Below, piece after piece: positions 1 through 7,254 of a DNA stretch of 23,253 nucleotides; the first letter of the stretch is position 1, and every line of letters starts with the position of its first letter. The translations under genes were made by a program, and so were the position numbers. Source of the DNA: Bacteroidota bacterium (GTDB lineage Bacteria > Bacteroidota > Bacteroidia > Bacteroidales > Cfx3-03). Under the pieces are notes generated by a model, which was not told where the DNA came from, ran no database searches, and saw only the letters and a list, made by a program, of their open reading frames with translations. The stretch spans positions 1 to 23,253 of the forward strand of contig JAUZOX010000007.1 of assembly GCA_030706265.1 (NCBI GenBank), given 5' to 3'.

Positions 1-72
1 CATGCCATCGCCAGAGTCACCAACGAACTTGATCACCACGTCGTCTCGTTCTACAATATTCTTGCTTACCAT
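1..72 (-). CDS. korA: 2-oxoacid:ferredoxin oxidoreductase subunit alpha (N-terminus only)
   Basis: Only the first 24 codons lie in the window; the gene continues past base 1. The translated start is MVSKNIVERDDVVIKFVGDS followed by GDGM. The VIKF-x-GDSGDGM block is the typical opening of the gamma-domain-first alpha subunit of 2-oxoglutarate/2-oxoacid:acceptor oxidoreductases (KorA type). These thiamine-diphosphate enzymes decarboxylate a 2-oxoacid to its acyl-CoA and pass the electrons to ferredoxin in the cytoplasm. A perfect Bacteroidota -7 box (TACCTTTG, 99-106) sits 26 bases upstream of the ATG. The gene diverges from a small ferredoxin gene, a plausible electron acceptor. The exact substrate (2-oxoglutarate, branched-chain oxoacid or pyruvate) cannot be told from 24 residues, so the symbol is the most likely choice rather than proven. 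Confidence 0.75.
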   Translation of the reverse strand, partial: MVSKNIVERDDVVIKFVGDSGDGM

Positions 73-98
73 AAATAAATTCATTTTAATTAAATATA

Positions 99-128
99 CA
101 AAGGTAGCTCAATTCTTGAATTGTCAAT
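99..128 (-). promoter_or_regulatory. Bacteroidota-type promoter for korA
   Basis: On the minus strand there is a perfect -7 box TACCTTTG (99-106). A TTGACA/ATTG block (122-128) lies about 18 bases further upstream, where the -33 TTTG box is expected. The predicted transcript would have a leader of about 20 bases. Confidence 0.6.
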
Positions 129-274
129 AGTAATTTCAGGATTTTTAACAGGCTGTTATTAGTCGAATTAGACGCAAATAAACAACTTTTTATGAACGAT
201 ATTCCCACTCTTGAAAAATTAAATAATAGCCAATTTTTCGGGCGTTCCTTATTTATATAACAAAAAAATAACCC

Positions 275-313
275 GTTTTCTGACGATAAAACGATGTATT
301 GAATTATATTTGC
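275..313 (+). promoter_or_regulatory. Bacteroidota-type promoter for the ferredoxin gene
   Basis: TATATTTGC (305-313) matches the -7 consensus TAnnTTTG exactly. A TTTTCTG block (276-282) lies 22 bases upstream in the -33 region. The ferredoxin start codon follows at 356, giving a leader of about 35-40 bases. The 73-355 spacer holds this promoter and the divergent korA promoter. I see no credible gene in it. Confidence 0.55.
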
Positions 314-355
314 AGAAAATATCAATCGAATTATTAACACTAAAAACCAGTAATC

Positions 356-523
356 ATGGCTTATGTAATATCAGATGATTGTATAGCTTGTGGTACTTGC
401 ATTGACGAATGCCCGGTAGAAGCAATTTCAGAAGGCGACATCTATAAAATTGATCCGGATGTTTGTACTGATTGTGGTACATGTGCTGATGCTTGTCCAA
501 ATGAGGCAATTCATCCTGCATAA
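356..523 (+). CDS. 2[4Fe-4S] ferredoxin (55 aa)
   Basis: This small gene encodes a 55-residue clostridial-type ferredoxin that carries electrons in the cytoplasm. Two complete cluster motifs are visible: C9-x2-C12-x2-C15-x3-C19-P and C37-x2-C40-x2-C43-x3-C47-P. The length and the pseudo-twofold repeat (IACGTCIDECP and TDCGTCADACP) are standard for the family. The first residues MAYVISDDC are typical of Bacteroidota and clostridial ferredoxins, which fixes the ATG at 356. The gene stands alone on the plus strand between its own promoter (305-313) and a strong terminator (541-577). It diverges from a 2-oxoacid:ferredoxin oxidoreductase gene. Serving as that enzyme's acceptor is an inference from position and family, not something the sequence proves. 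Confidence 0.93.
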   Translation: MAYVISDDCIACGTCIDECPVEAISEGDIYKIDPDVCTDCGTCADACPNEAIHPA

Positions 524-540
524 TTAACACTCATTAAAGA

Positions 541-577
541 AAAAAGGCTTGATTCATAATGAACCAAGCCTTTTTTC
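541..577. terminator. Bidirectional intrinsic terminator
   Basis: An 11-bp perfect stem, AAAAAGGCTTG (541-551) with CAAGCCTTTTT (565-575), is extended by three pairs beyond one mismatch and closed by a small loop (556-560). It is flanked by A and T runs on both sides. It lies 18 bases after the ferredoxin stop and 38 bases after the stop of the convergent peroxiredoxin gene, so it can end both transcripts. Confidence 0.88.
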
Positions 578-614
578 TTTTTATCCGGGTAGAACGCGCA
601 CAAGTTAAATCCAA

Positions 615-1253
615 TCAACCTTCTCTTTGTGCAAGGTAATGAGCAACCCCTTCGTGGGTTTCTTTCATGGTATCTTCGCCCTTATGCCAATTTGCCGGAC
701 ATACTTCTCCATTTTCTTCATAGAACTGCAAGGCGTCTACCATTCGCAACGCCTCATCTATGCTGCGGCCAAAAGGAAGGTCGTTTACAATCTGATGACG
801 AACCATGCCTTGCTTATCAATCAAAAATAATCCACGGTACGCAACCGGTTCACCTGAAAACGTTGAATTTCCTTCTTCATCATAGTCAGACTCTCCGGCA
901 AGGACATCGTAGTTTTCTGAAATTGTCTTCGAAAAATCTGAAACCAATGGAAACTTAACCCCTTTTATACCGCCATTTTTACGCTCGGTGTTTAACCATG
1001 CCCAATGTGAAAACTTGGAGTCGACGGAGCAACCGACAACGGCAACATTGCGTTTTTCAAATTCAGGTAATTTATCCTGAAATGCAATGATTTCTGTTGG
1101 ACATACAAAGGTGAAATCCATTGGGTAAAAAAAGAAAATCACTTCCTTTTTACCGATAAACTGCCTTAGAGAAAAATTTTCAACAAAATCTCCACCATTA
1201 ACTACTGCATTTGCCTCAAAATGAGGTGCTTTTTTACCTACTAATACTGACAT
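615..1253 (-). CDS. 2-Cys peroxiredoxin (AhpC/Prx1 type)
   Basis: This 212-residue thioredoxin-fold peroxidase reduces H2O2, organic peroxides and peroxynitrite. The peroxidatic cysteine is Cys51 in FTFVCPTE; the resolving cysteine is Cys185 in EVCPANWHKGEDTMKE, the usual VCP motif of typical 2-Cys enzymes. About 27 residues follow it (ending in GVAHYLAQREG), so the protein has the longer Prx1-like tail. A short insertion rich in D/E/S/G (YDEEGNSTFSGEP) precedes the conserved VAYRGLFLID strand. The gene is monocistronic between the efflux operon and the shared terminator. A weak -7-like TACCTTGC lies at 1289-1296 on the minus strand. No ahpF or thioredoxin reductase gene is adjacent, so the reductant is unknown. 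Confidence 0.95.
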   Translation of the reverse strand: MSVLVGKKAPHFEANAVVNGGDFVENFSLRQFIGKKEVIFFFYPMDFTFVCPTEIIAFQDKLPEFEKRNVAVVGCSVDSKFSHWAWLNTERKNGGIKGVKFPLVSDFSKTISENYDVLAGESDYDEEGNSTFSGEPVAYRGLFLIDKQGMVRHQIVNDLPFGRSIDEALRMVDALQFYEENGEVCPANWHKGEDTMKETHEGVAHYLAQREG

Positions 1254-1355
1254 GTTTTTAATTTTTAATTATATAAAAAAATTATACAGCAAGGTAACAA
1301 AGAAATGGATAGAATGTTGTAGGAATTTATAGTAAATTTTAGCTGTTTCCACTCT

Positions 1356-2843
1356 TTAGTTTAGCTGTCTCATTTCCAATGGATCAACAATAATCTTTTC
1401 GTTTTTCGTAAAATCAAACAAGGTAAGTTTTCTGATTTCGAAATAGTTACGCCAGTAAGTACGCAATGCATCAAAATAGCCTCTTCGTGCATTATCCTTT
1501 TCACTTTGAGCAATGTTTAAATCCGTTATGGCTATTTTACCGATCATATAACGTTGTTTGGTCACCTCGTAACGCTTTTCGGCTACCGTATCTGTCTTTG
1601 CCGCAATTTGTACCTGGCTACGTTGATTGTTAAACTGCATTACTTTTAAATACACTTCCTGTTTGAAGTCAATGATGCCCTGTTCAACTGAAGATTTTTC
1701 CATTGCCTGATTGGACTCGGCAACTTTTACACGCCCCTTCGCCTGCCCCCAATCAAGAATAGGAATTTGCAAACTTACCGTGAGTTGTTGCAAATCCCTT
1801 GGATTTTGATAGGCATTTGCCAGTTCCGGTGCACTCTGTGTTGTACCGTACAATGCAACGAGATTGGCTGAAAAGCCACTGTTTGCCCTTGCCTTTAATA
1901 CATTTTCCTGCGCTTCCAATAGCCTTCGCTTAAAGTCCAGATAACCAGACCTGTTTTCCTCGGACTGTTCAATGGCTTTATCCGATTCGATTTTCATACT
2001 GGATGTCGTTGTAGGTGGGATGAGTTCAATAGCGACATCGTCCTGTAACCTAAGATAAGATTTAAGGCTAAAAATTTTATTCTCCAGATCAAGTTTCACG
2101 TTCTCAACCTGGCTTTGAGCCGAAAGCAGCTGCAATTCCAACTGCAACAAATCATTTTCAGCCAACGTTCCAATATTAAACCGCCCTTTCGCAATCTTAT
2201 ACAATGTGTCGTTATTGGCAAGGTTGGTCAGTTGTATTTTCATGCTGATCTGGGTAGAAAGCAGATCAAAAAACATACTGACCGCAGTGAGTGCAATTTG
2301 CTCCCGGTCTTCGACTAACCTACGTTCAGCCTCCTGGTAATAGAGTGGCTGAATATTTCGTTGCCATTTAAAATCGTTAAATTTAAACAAGGGCTGCCTG
2401 ATACCAAAAGTTACAGGGTTTGTTGCATAATTTGTCGATGAATTGACTTGCTTGATATCGAGACGTTGAAGGTCTGAAGTCATGAAAAGCTGTCCACCGG
2501 TAAACGACAGATTTTGTGTAGCGGACAAACCCAGCGATGATGTAGTCTGTTGCAACGGTATAAATTTAACCGTTCCATTTTCCTGTGTTACCGGCTGAAT
2601 GCTCTTTGAATATCTGGGCAATGTGGCACTTAGTGATACTCCCGGCATAAATCCTGCCTTAAATGAACGGTATTGCCAATAACTTCCAAGATAACGGTTT
2701 TTAGCCTGCAAGGCATCAGGAGATTGTTTTTGAGCAATATCAATTACTTGATCAAGTGTGAGCCGCATTGTTTGGCGTTGGGCAAATGTAGCTCCTGAAA
2801 TAAAGAATATGAACAGACCGGAAACGAGATATTTTATTTTCAT
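1356..2843 (-). CDS. TolC-family outer-membrane efflux protein
   Basis: This 495-residue outer-membrane factor would form the exit duct of an ABC-type tripartite efflux pump. I chose the ATG at 2843 because it gives a clean Sec signal peptide (MKIKYLVSGLFIFFISGATFA, then Q). A longer in-frame reading from a TTG at 2924 would add 27 residues that are simply the translated leader repeat. The mature part shows the two-fold OEP pattern: long helical stretches with LTNLANNDTLYKIAKGRFNIGTLAENDLLQLELQL in the first half and AKTDTVAEKRYEVTKQRYMIGKIAITDLNIAQSEKD in the second, the conserved Y/F-x-x-G-x-I/L-x-x-x-D-L turns of the family. It is the last gene of the operon after the adaptor and permease. 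It is separated from the permease by 115 bases that hold a leader-type repeat (2844-2939). Confidence 0.92.
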   Translation of the reverse strand: MKIKYLVSGLFIFFISGATFAQRQTMRLTLDQVIDIAQKQSPDALQAKNRYLGSYWQYRSFKAGFMPGVSLSATLPRYSKSIQPVTQENGTVKFIPLQQTTSSLGLSATQNLSFTGGQLFMTSDLQRLDIKQVNSSTNYATNPVTFGIRQPLFKFNDFKWQRNIQPLYYQEAERRLVEDREQIALTAVSMFFDLLSTQISMKIQLTNLANNDTLYKIAKGRFNIGTLAENDLLQLELQLLSAQSQVENVKLDLENKIFSLKSYLRLQDDVAIELIPPTTTSSMKIESDKAIEQSEENRSGYLDFKRRLLEAQENVLKARANSGFSANLVALYGTTQSAPELANAYQNPRDLQQLTVSLQIPILDWGQAKGRVKVAESNQAMEKSSVEQGIIDFKQEVYLKVMQFNNQRSQVQIAAKTDTVAEKRYEVTKQRYMIGKIAITDLNIAQSEKDNARRGYFDALRTYWRNYFEIRKLTLFDFTKNEKIIVDPLEMRQLN

Positions 2844-2939
2844 CCGTAAATCGTAAATAATTTGTGTTAAATAGGTCTTATGAAACTCGCATGCAAGATT
2901 TTCATTCTTGTTTGTGATCTTCAATCATGCGCGTTTCAT
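2844..2939 (-). repeat. Conserved 5'-leader repeat, copy A (before the TolC-like gene)
   Basis: On the minus strand this 96-base element starts with ATGAAACGCGCATG, 20 bases after the permease stop, and runs exactly to the TolC-like start codon. Its inner block CTTGCATGCGAGTTTCAT is the near-exact inverse complement of the first block: 13 of 14 bases pair, with one G-A mismatch. It ends with AACACAAATTATTTAC plus a short extra GATTTACGG before ATGAAA. It aligns throughout with copies B, C and D. This is the only copy inside an operon and the only one on the minus strand. Confidence 0.85.
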
Positions 2940-2958
2940 AATAGTAGTAGAAACAGTG

Positions 2959-4389
2959 TTATTCATAGCGTAAAGAAGAAACAGGATCCTGCATTGCAGC
3001 CCGTCGGGCTGGCATATAACCAAAGATGATACCTATGGAAGCCGATACCCCAAAAGATATGGCAATAGAAGACAATGACACAATAGTTTGTATTCCCGTA
3101 AACTGTGTTATAATTTTTGCAATAAGGATTCCCAGGAGTATTCCGATCAAACCTCCTATTACGCTTATGATCATTGCTTCAGAAATAAACTGCATGACGA
3201 TATCGGATCGGCGGGCACCAATACCCATGCGAATACCTATTTCCTTTGTTCTTTCCATCACCGATGCAAGCATAATGTTCATGATACCGATTCCGCCGAC
3301 AATAAGAGAAATCCCGGCAATAGCTCCAAGAACAATATTGAAAATATCCTTGGTGCGTTGCTCCTGTTTAAGCAATAATTCCGGAACCTTGATATCGACA
3401 TCTTCGTTGTTTCCATGGCGACGTTTAAGCATTTTGGTCAGGACTTCGTTCGTGGGTCCCAATTGCGAACTTTCTTTTACCTGAACAACAATTTTATCAA
3501 TCTGATCATTGCTCTTCTCATCGCCTGAATTGGGTTTAAAGTTCATGTTGAGAATCATTTGTGCAGCACGACTACCGGTCACCCGATAACCGCCACCGCC
3601 CCTGATTGTCCCAATATCAGTAAACGATCTGTCCAAAAAACGAAGTAAAATGGCCTTAAGTGGAATAAAAACTGTTTTTTCGCTATCGGTGATGCCTAAT
3701 TTATTCTTTTGAGTGGTATGGATCACTTGTTGTTTTATCACACCGATAACCTTAAACCAGACACCGCCACATCGCAGGAAACTACCAATTGCATTACCCT
3801 TGTTGAAAAATCTGGATTCTATGGATGGTCCTATAATACAAACCGGACTCCCTTTTGCTATATCCGTATCGGTAAACATGGAGCCTTTTGAAAGGCCGAT
3901 ATTGAATACTTTAAAGTATTCATTGGTAACACCGGTCAGTTTTCCGTCTCCTTTTGTTCCTTGTTGAACAAAGTCAACATTATAGGTAATTTCCGGACTG
4001 ACTCTTAAGACCGTAGGAATAATCGCTCTTATGCTCTCCGCATCTTCCAATGTCAGGCCAGGTGAAAAAGTTGAATTGCTTTTATCTTTTTCAGAGGAGG
4101 CAGCTTTATTGTCTGAAGCTGCTTGTTGCTGTTGGTTGCTATTATTTGACGAATTGGCATCATCCTGAGTTGTATTGACTTCGAGCGGCTGAACGATAAT
4201 ATTGTTGACACCCACCATCTTGATCTGATCAAGAATCTCTTGCCTGGCACCATTCCCAATAGCCAGCATTGAAATTACGGCGGCAACACCAAAAATAATA
4301 CCTAAAGCAGTCAGAAAAGAACGTACGCGGTTTACAAGAAAAGCCTCAAAAGCATTATTAAGATTATACAAGAGTCGTTGTTTCTCCAT
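2959..4389 (-). CDS. MacB/FtsX-type ABC transporter permease
   Basis: This 476-residue inner-membrane subunit has the MacB_PCD plus FtsX layout. One N-terminal transmembrane helix (about residues 22-45, SFLTALGIIFGVAAVISML) is followed by AIGNGARQEI and a large periplasmic domain. The C-terminal FtsX module carries three helices, with GGIGIMNIMLASVMERTKEIGIRMGIGARRSDI between the first two and the usual PARRAAMQDPVSSLRYE end. There is no fused nucleotide-binding domain, and no ATPase gene occurs anywhere in the operon. Residues 73-108 form a low-complexity N/Q/S/D/K-rich stretch inside the periplasmic domain. The start lies 3 bases after the adaptor stop, so the two are probably translationally coupled. 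It would drive mechanotransmission-type export together with HlyD and TolC partners. Confidence 0.93.
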   Translation of the reverse strand: MEKQRLLYNLNNAFEAFLVNRVRSFLTALGIIFGVAAVISMLAIGNGARQEILDQIKMVGVNNIIVQPLEVNTTQDDANSSNNSNQQQQAASDNKAASSEKDKSNSTFSPGLTLEDAESIRAIIPTVLRVSPEITYNVDFVQQGTKGDGKLTGVTNEYFKVFNIGLSKGSMFTDTDIAKGSPVCIIGPSIESRFFNKGNAIGSFLRCGGVWFKVIGVIKQQVIHTTQKNKLGITDSEKTVFIPLKAILLRFLDRSFTDIGTIRGGGGYRVTGSRAAQMILNMNFKPNSGDEKSNDQIDKIVVQVKESSQLGPTNEVLTKMLKRRHGNNEDVDIKVPELLLKQEQRTKDIFNIVLGAIAGISLIVGGIGIMNIMLASVMERTKEIGIRMGIGARRSDIVMQFISEAMIISVIGGLIGILLGILIAKIITQFTGIQTIVSLSSIAISFGVSASIGIIFGYMPARRAAMQDPVSSLRYE

Positions 4390-4392
4390 AGC

Positions 4393-5637
4393 TTATATCC
4401 GCGTATTGGTTAAACGTACAAACTTCCATTCTTCTGCTTTTTCGGGTGGATTTAAATAAACCATATCGTAATCAAATAATCCGTCCAGTACGATGATCTC
4501 ATTGTCATTGCTCTGTCCTAACTTGACCTCTTGTCTTGTCTTATTTCCCCTGAAGACATATGAAACGCCATTAAGGGAATGGACAGCCTCGATGGGTACC
4601 GAACGAACATTCTTTTTGGTCCATGTTGTAACCAGATTCTGAGTCGTCATGGCAGGTCGAAGCAAGGAATCAATCGAGGTTGCTTTTATTTGGACTTCAA
4701 ATACTTTTGCATTTGAATTACGCATTCTTTCACCTACATTGGCAACACTCTGTACTATACCCCCAAATCTTTTATCGGGAAAAGCATCTACGCGTATTTC
4801 TACTCTCTGCCCTACCTTTATTTTACTCACATCGATTTCATTGACATAGGTCTTGGAAATCATTTGCTTAAGTTCAGGCATTTCAGCAACAACATTGTCC
4901 CAACCGCTCATCGTGGCGCCAATCCCTTGCTTTGAGCCGTCCCAGTTGCGTTTCTGAACCACCATTCCATCCTGAGGGGCCTCTACAGTGAAGGATTTCA
5001 ACGAGCTTAACATTTTATCGTAGCGCTGCTTACTCACATTATAAGCGCGCTGAACATCGGCCATATTGGCATTGGATTTGGCCAGCTTCAGTTTAAAGTT
5101 ACGGACAGCCTGATCATATGTCCGTTTTGACCTTTCAAGTTCTATTTTAGCCTGACGTTGCGTTGCAGGAGGTTCATAAATGGATTGATCCAACGTGATC
5201 TGTTTTCCTTCGACATCAAACTTCATATTGATTAATTCTTCCCTTGCCCCCCGCATCGTTAAGGCAGTATCCAAACGCGTCGTGATAAGCTGAGACTCGT
5301 ATCTTTCCAGATCAAGCTCAATATCTTTAATTCTATTGGTAATATCGGTCTTATCTAATGTTGCAACGTAATCCCCTTTTTTAACTACAGATCCGTCCTG
5401 AATAATATCGGCAATCTTAAGATCGAAAATTCTAAACTCACGAAGTCCTTCAGGCCCTTTAATCGGAGTAGACTTCTGAGCCACTAGTTCACCTGTCGTA
5501 GCAACGGTAACCACAAAATCTCCTCTTTTAACTTTAACAAGAATCTCGCCTGTGTCTTTTTTACTTCTATTGGCAAAATATACTATTGCAATGAGGATTG
5601 CCAGTAAAATAGACCCGGCAATGATTTTTTTCTTCAT
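4393..5637 (-). CDS. HlyD/MacA-type periplasmic adaptor subunit
   Basis: This 414-residue membrane-fusion protein bridges an inner-membrane ABC permease and a TolC-like duct. An N-terminal membrane anchor (about residues 5-22, IIAGSILLAILIAIVYFA) is followed by a first lipoyl half (VKRGDFVVTVATTGELVAQ). A long charged alpha-hairpin (about 95-215) precedes the second lipoyl half (FTVEAPQDGMVVQKRNWDG). A beta-barrel domain with KVGQRVEIRVDAFPDKRFGGIV and a membrane-proximal end complete it. It is the first gene of the efflux operon, 3 bases before the permease. A -7-like TAATTTAG (5672-5679, minus strand, one mismatch) may be its promoter. Adaptors of this type act with MacB-like permeases on peptides, macrolides or lipids; the substrate here is unknown. 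Confidence 0.92.
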   Translation of the reverse strand: MKKKIIAGSILLAILIAIVYFANRSKKDTGEILVKVKRGDFVVTVATTGELVAQKSTPIKGPEGLREFRIFDLKIADIIQDGSVVKKGDYVATLDKTDITNRIKDIELDLERYESQLITTRLDTALTMRGAREELINMKFDVEGKQITLDQSIYEPPATQRQAKIELERSKRTYDQAVRNFKLKLAKSNANMADVQRAYNVSKQRYDKMLSSLKSFTVEAPQDGMVVQKRNWDGSKQGIGATMSGWDNVVAEMPELKQMISKTYVNEIDVSKIKVGQRVEIRVDAFPDKRFGGIVQSVANVGERMRNSNAKVFEVQIKATSIDSLLRPAMTTQNLVTTWTKKNVRSVPIEAVHSLNGVSYVFRGNKTRQEVKLGQSNDNEIIVLDGLFDYDMVYLNPPEKAEEWKFVRLTNTRI

Positions 5638-5774
5638 AGTTCGATTAGCATAATGGTTAGTAAATACGCGGCTAAATTACTAATAATTCATAAATAACGG
5701 TGGCAATGTTATCTTTTCTCTTAGTAATTGCGTATGGAAAGAAATAATATAACCGGAAGATGTTGTACTTTATA

Positions 5775-5814
5775 AAAAAGCCGCTCAAAGATGTGTTTCT
5801 TTGAGCGGCTTTTA
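5775..5814. terminator. Strong intrinsic terminator after the SurA operon
   Basis: Perfect inverted repeat AAAAGCCGCTCAAAGA (5776-5791) and TCTTTGAGCGGCTTTT (5798-5813) around a 6-base loop, flanked by A/T runs. It follows the stop of the last SurA-like gene (5851) by about 37 bases on the minus strand and separates that operon from the efflux operon. The symmetry would let it work in either direction. Confidence 0.9.
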
Positions 5815-5850
5815 TCTTTCTAAGGCGTTATTATATCAATCTTTTACACC

Positions 5851-7218
5851 TCAGAACCAACGTTTGTAAAAATCGCAGTTCTGGTATTCCTTGTTGACCT
5901 TTATATAGGTTGTTTTTATTTTTTCCTTTGCCCATTTATTGATCGCATCATTCTTTTTCGCCATTAACGCCATATTTTGAAACAAATCATAATCGGTATT
6001 TAATGTGGCAACATGAGGATTACTCTTTGACTTAATAGTAATAACCTGATATGCCTTTCGACGATCTTCAGTATCCATGGGCAGGGGGCCCGACACTTCA
6101 CCGACCTTGAGTTTGTCAAGAATTGCAAAAATGGTTGGATCAAGATCGTTCTCGGTAAACTTCGAAGTCAGGGTTGCAGGATTAATCATCTCGCCATTAT
6201 TTACGAATGACTTATCGGTAGAAAACTTCCTTGCTGCGACATCAAATTTTAATGAATCTTTGCGGATCAGATTTGCAAGGCTGTCAAGTTTATTCCCGGC
6301 CTTATCAAGTTCCACACTGGATACCTTCGGCGTAACCAAAATATGACGTACATTTACCTTGTCCCCTTTGCGTTCAATCAGTTGGATGATATGATAGCCA
6401 AAAGATGTCTTAATAATTTCACTGACATCTCCTTTCTTTTTCAAAGAAAATGCAGCAGCCTCAAATTCAGGAGCCATTGTTCCGCGAATAAAAAATCCCA
6501 ATTCGCCACCCTTCATTGCAGACCCGGGGTCATCCGAATAAAGACGTGCCAAAACTGAAAAGTTTTCACCGTTTAGAATCCTATCCCTTAACTGTTTTAT
6601 CTTATTTCTTGCATCGGTTAATTCATCAGGATTAACAGCGGGTTCTATGACGATATGGGCCAGCTCATATACCACTCCGATTTGTGGAATACTGTCTTTG
6701 GGTATTTTATTATAGAATTCCTTAACCTCAGAAGGCGTTATTTTTATATTTTCTATAACCTTATCCTTTGCTTTTTCAGCCATTAATTTTTCTTTAACAG
6801 GAACACGCTCCTCGGCTTTAAAATCCGAGATCGACTTATGATAAATCTCTTCCAGCTTTTCAATCGATCCAGCCCTGCCAATCATAAGACCTACCTTTCG
6901 ATCAATTTCCTGATCGACTTCGCTATCATCAACAACCAAAGAGTCAAGTTCCGCTTTATTGATAAGCAAATTTTTCAGAACAAGATTCTCAAGAGTCCTG
7001 CACTTTGTATCCATATTTGCACTCTTATAAGCATCAGGGTAGTCAGGATCGACCAGATCAGATTCAAGAATAGGGCGTGTTGTCACAACAGCCACAATTT
7101 GGTCGATCATTTTCTTTTCCTTAGGTTGTTTCTGGTGCAATGTATCGGGTTGGTTTTGAGCGAAAGCTGCATTAATTGTCAGCAGCAAACCAATAATAGC
7201 TATCAATAGTTTCTTCAT
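5851..7218 (-). CDS. SurA-like periplasmic peptidyl-prolyl isomerase
   Basis: This 455-residue periplasmic foldase is likely to escort outer-membrane proteins. A Sec signal peptide (MKKLLIAIIGLLLTINAAFA, cut before Q21) is followed by a SurA N-terminal helical domain (about 37-165). Two parvulin (PpiC) domains come next. The first (about 183-284) contains the canonical LAHIVIEP, GGELGFFIRGTMAPEFEAAAF and SFGYHIIQLIERK motifs. The second (about 288-395) begins VNVRHILVTP and is more diverged. The protein ends CDFYKRWF, a C-x-F-x3-W-F tail I associate with this Bacteroidota family. It is the last of three consecutive SurA/PpiD-type genes behind guaB, 36 bases after its neighbour, and is followed by a strong terminator. 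Known biology: SurA-type chaperones bind unfolded beta-barrels; specific clients here are unknown. Confidence 0.92.
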   Translation of the reverse strand: MKKLLIAIIGLLLTINAAFAQNQPDTLHQKQPKEKKMIDQIVAVVTTRPILESDLVDPDYPDAYKSANMDTKCRTLENLVLKNLLINKAELDSLVVDDSEVDQEIDRKVGLMIGRAGSIEKLEEIYHKSISDFKAEERVPVKEKLMAEKAKDKVIENIKITPSEVKEFYNKIPKDSIPQIGVVYELAHIVIEPAVNPDELTDARNKIKQLRDRILNGENFSVLARLYSDDPGSAMKGGELGFFIRGTMAPEFEAAAFSLKKKGDVSEIIKTSFGYHIIQLIERKGDKVNVRHILVTPKVSSVELDKAGNKLDSLANLIRKDSLKFDVAARKFSTDKSFVNNGEMINPATLTSKFTENDLDPTIFAILDKLKVGEVSGPLPMDTEDRRKAYQVITIKSKSNPHVATLNTDYDLFQNMALMAKKNDAINKWAKEKIKTTYIKVNKEYQNCDFYKRWF

Positions 7219-7254
7219 TCGGGATAATAAGATTTGTCAAATGTTAGTTTTCAA

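Noticed and set aside
146..158. TAACAGGCTGTTA palindrome as a firm operator call
   Set aside because: A 6-bp-arm palindrome is expected several times by chance in a window this size; it is kept only as a remark in the korA/ferredoxin finding.
86..340. 84-codon minus-strand reading frame between korA and the ferredoxin gene
   Set aside because: It covers both divergent promoters, is rich in L, I, F, N and S as expected for random AT-rich DNA, and has no recognisable motif.
2844..2924. Longer start (TTG) for the TolC-like gene adding 27 residues
   Set aside because: The extension is the translated leader repeat and would bury the clear signal peptide that begins at the ATG at 2843.
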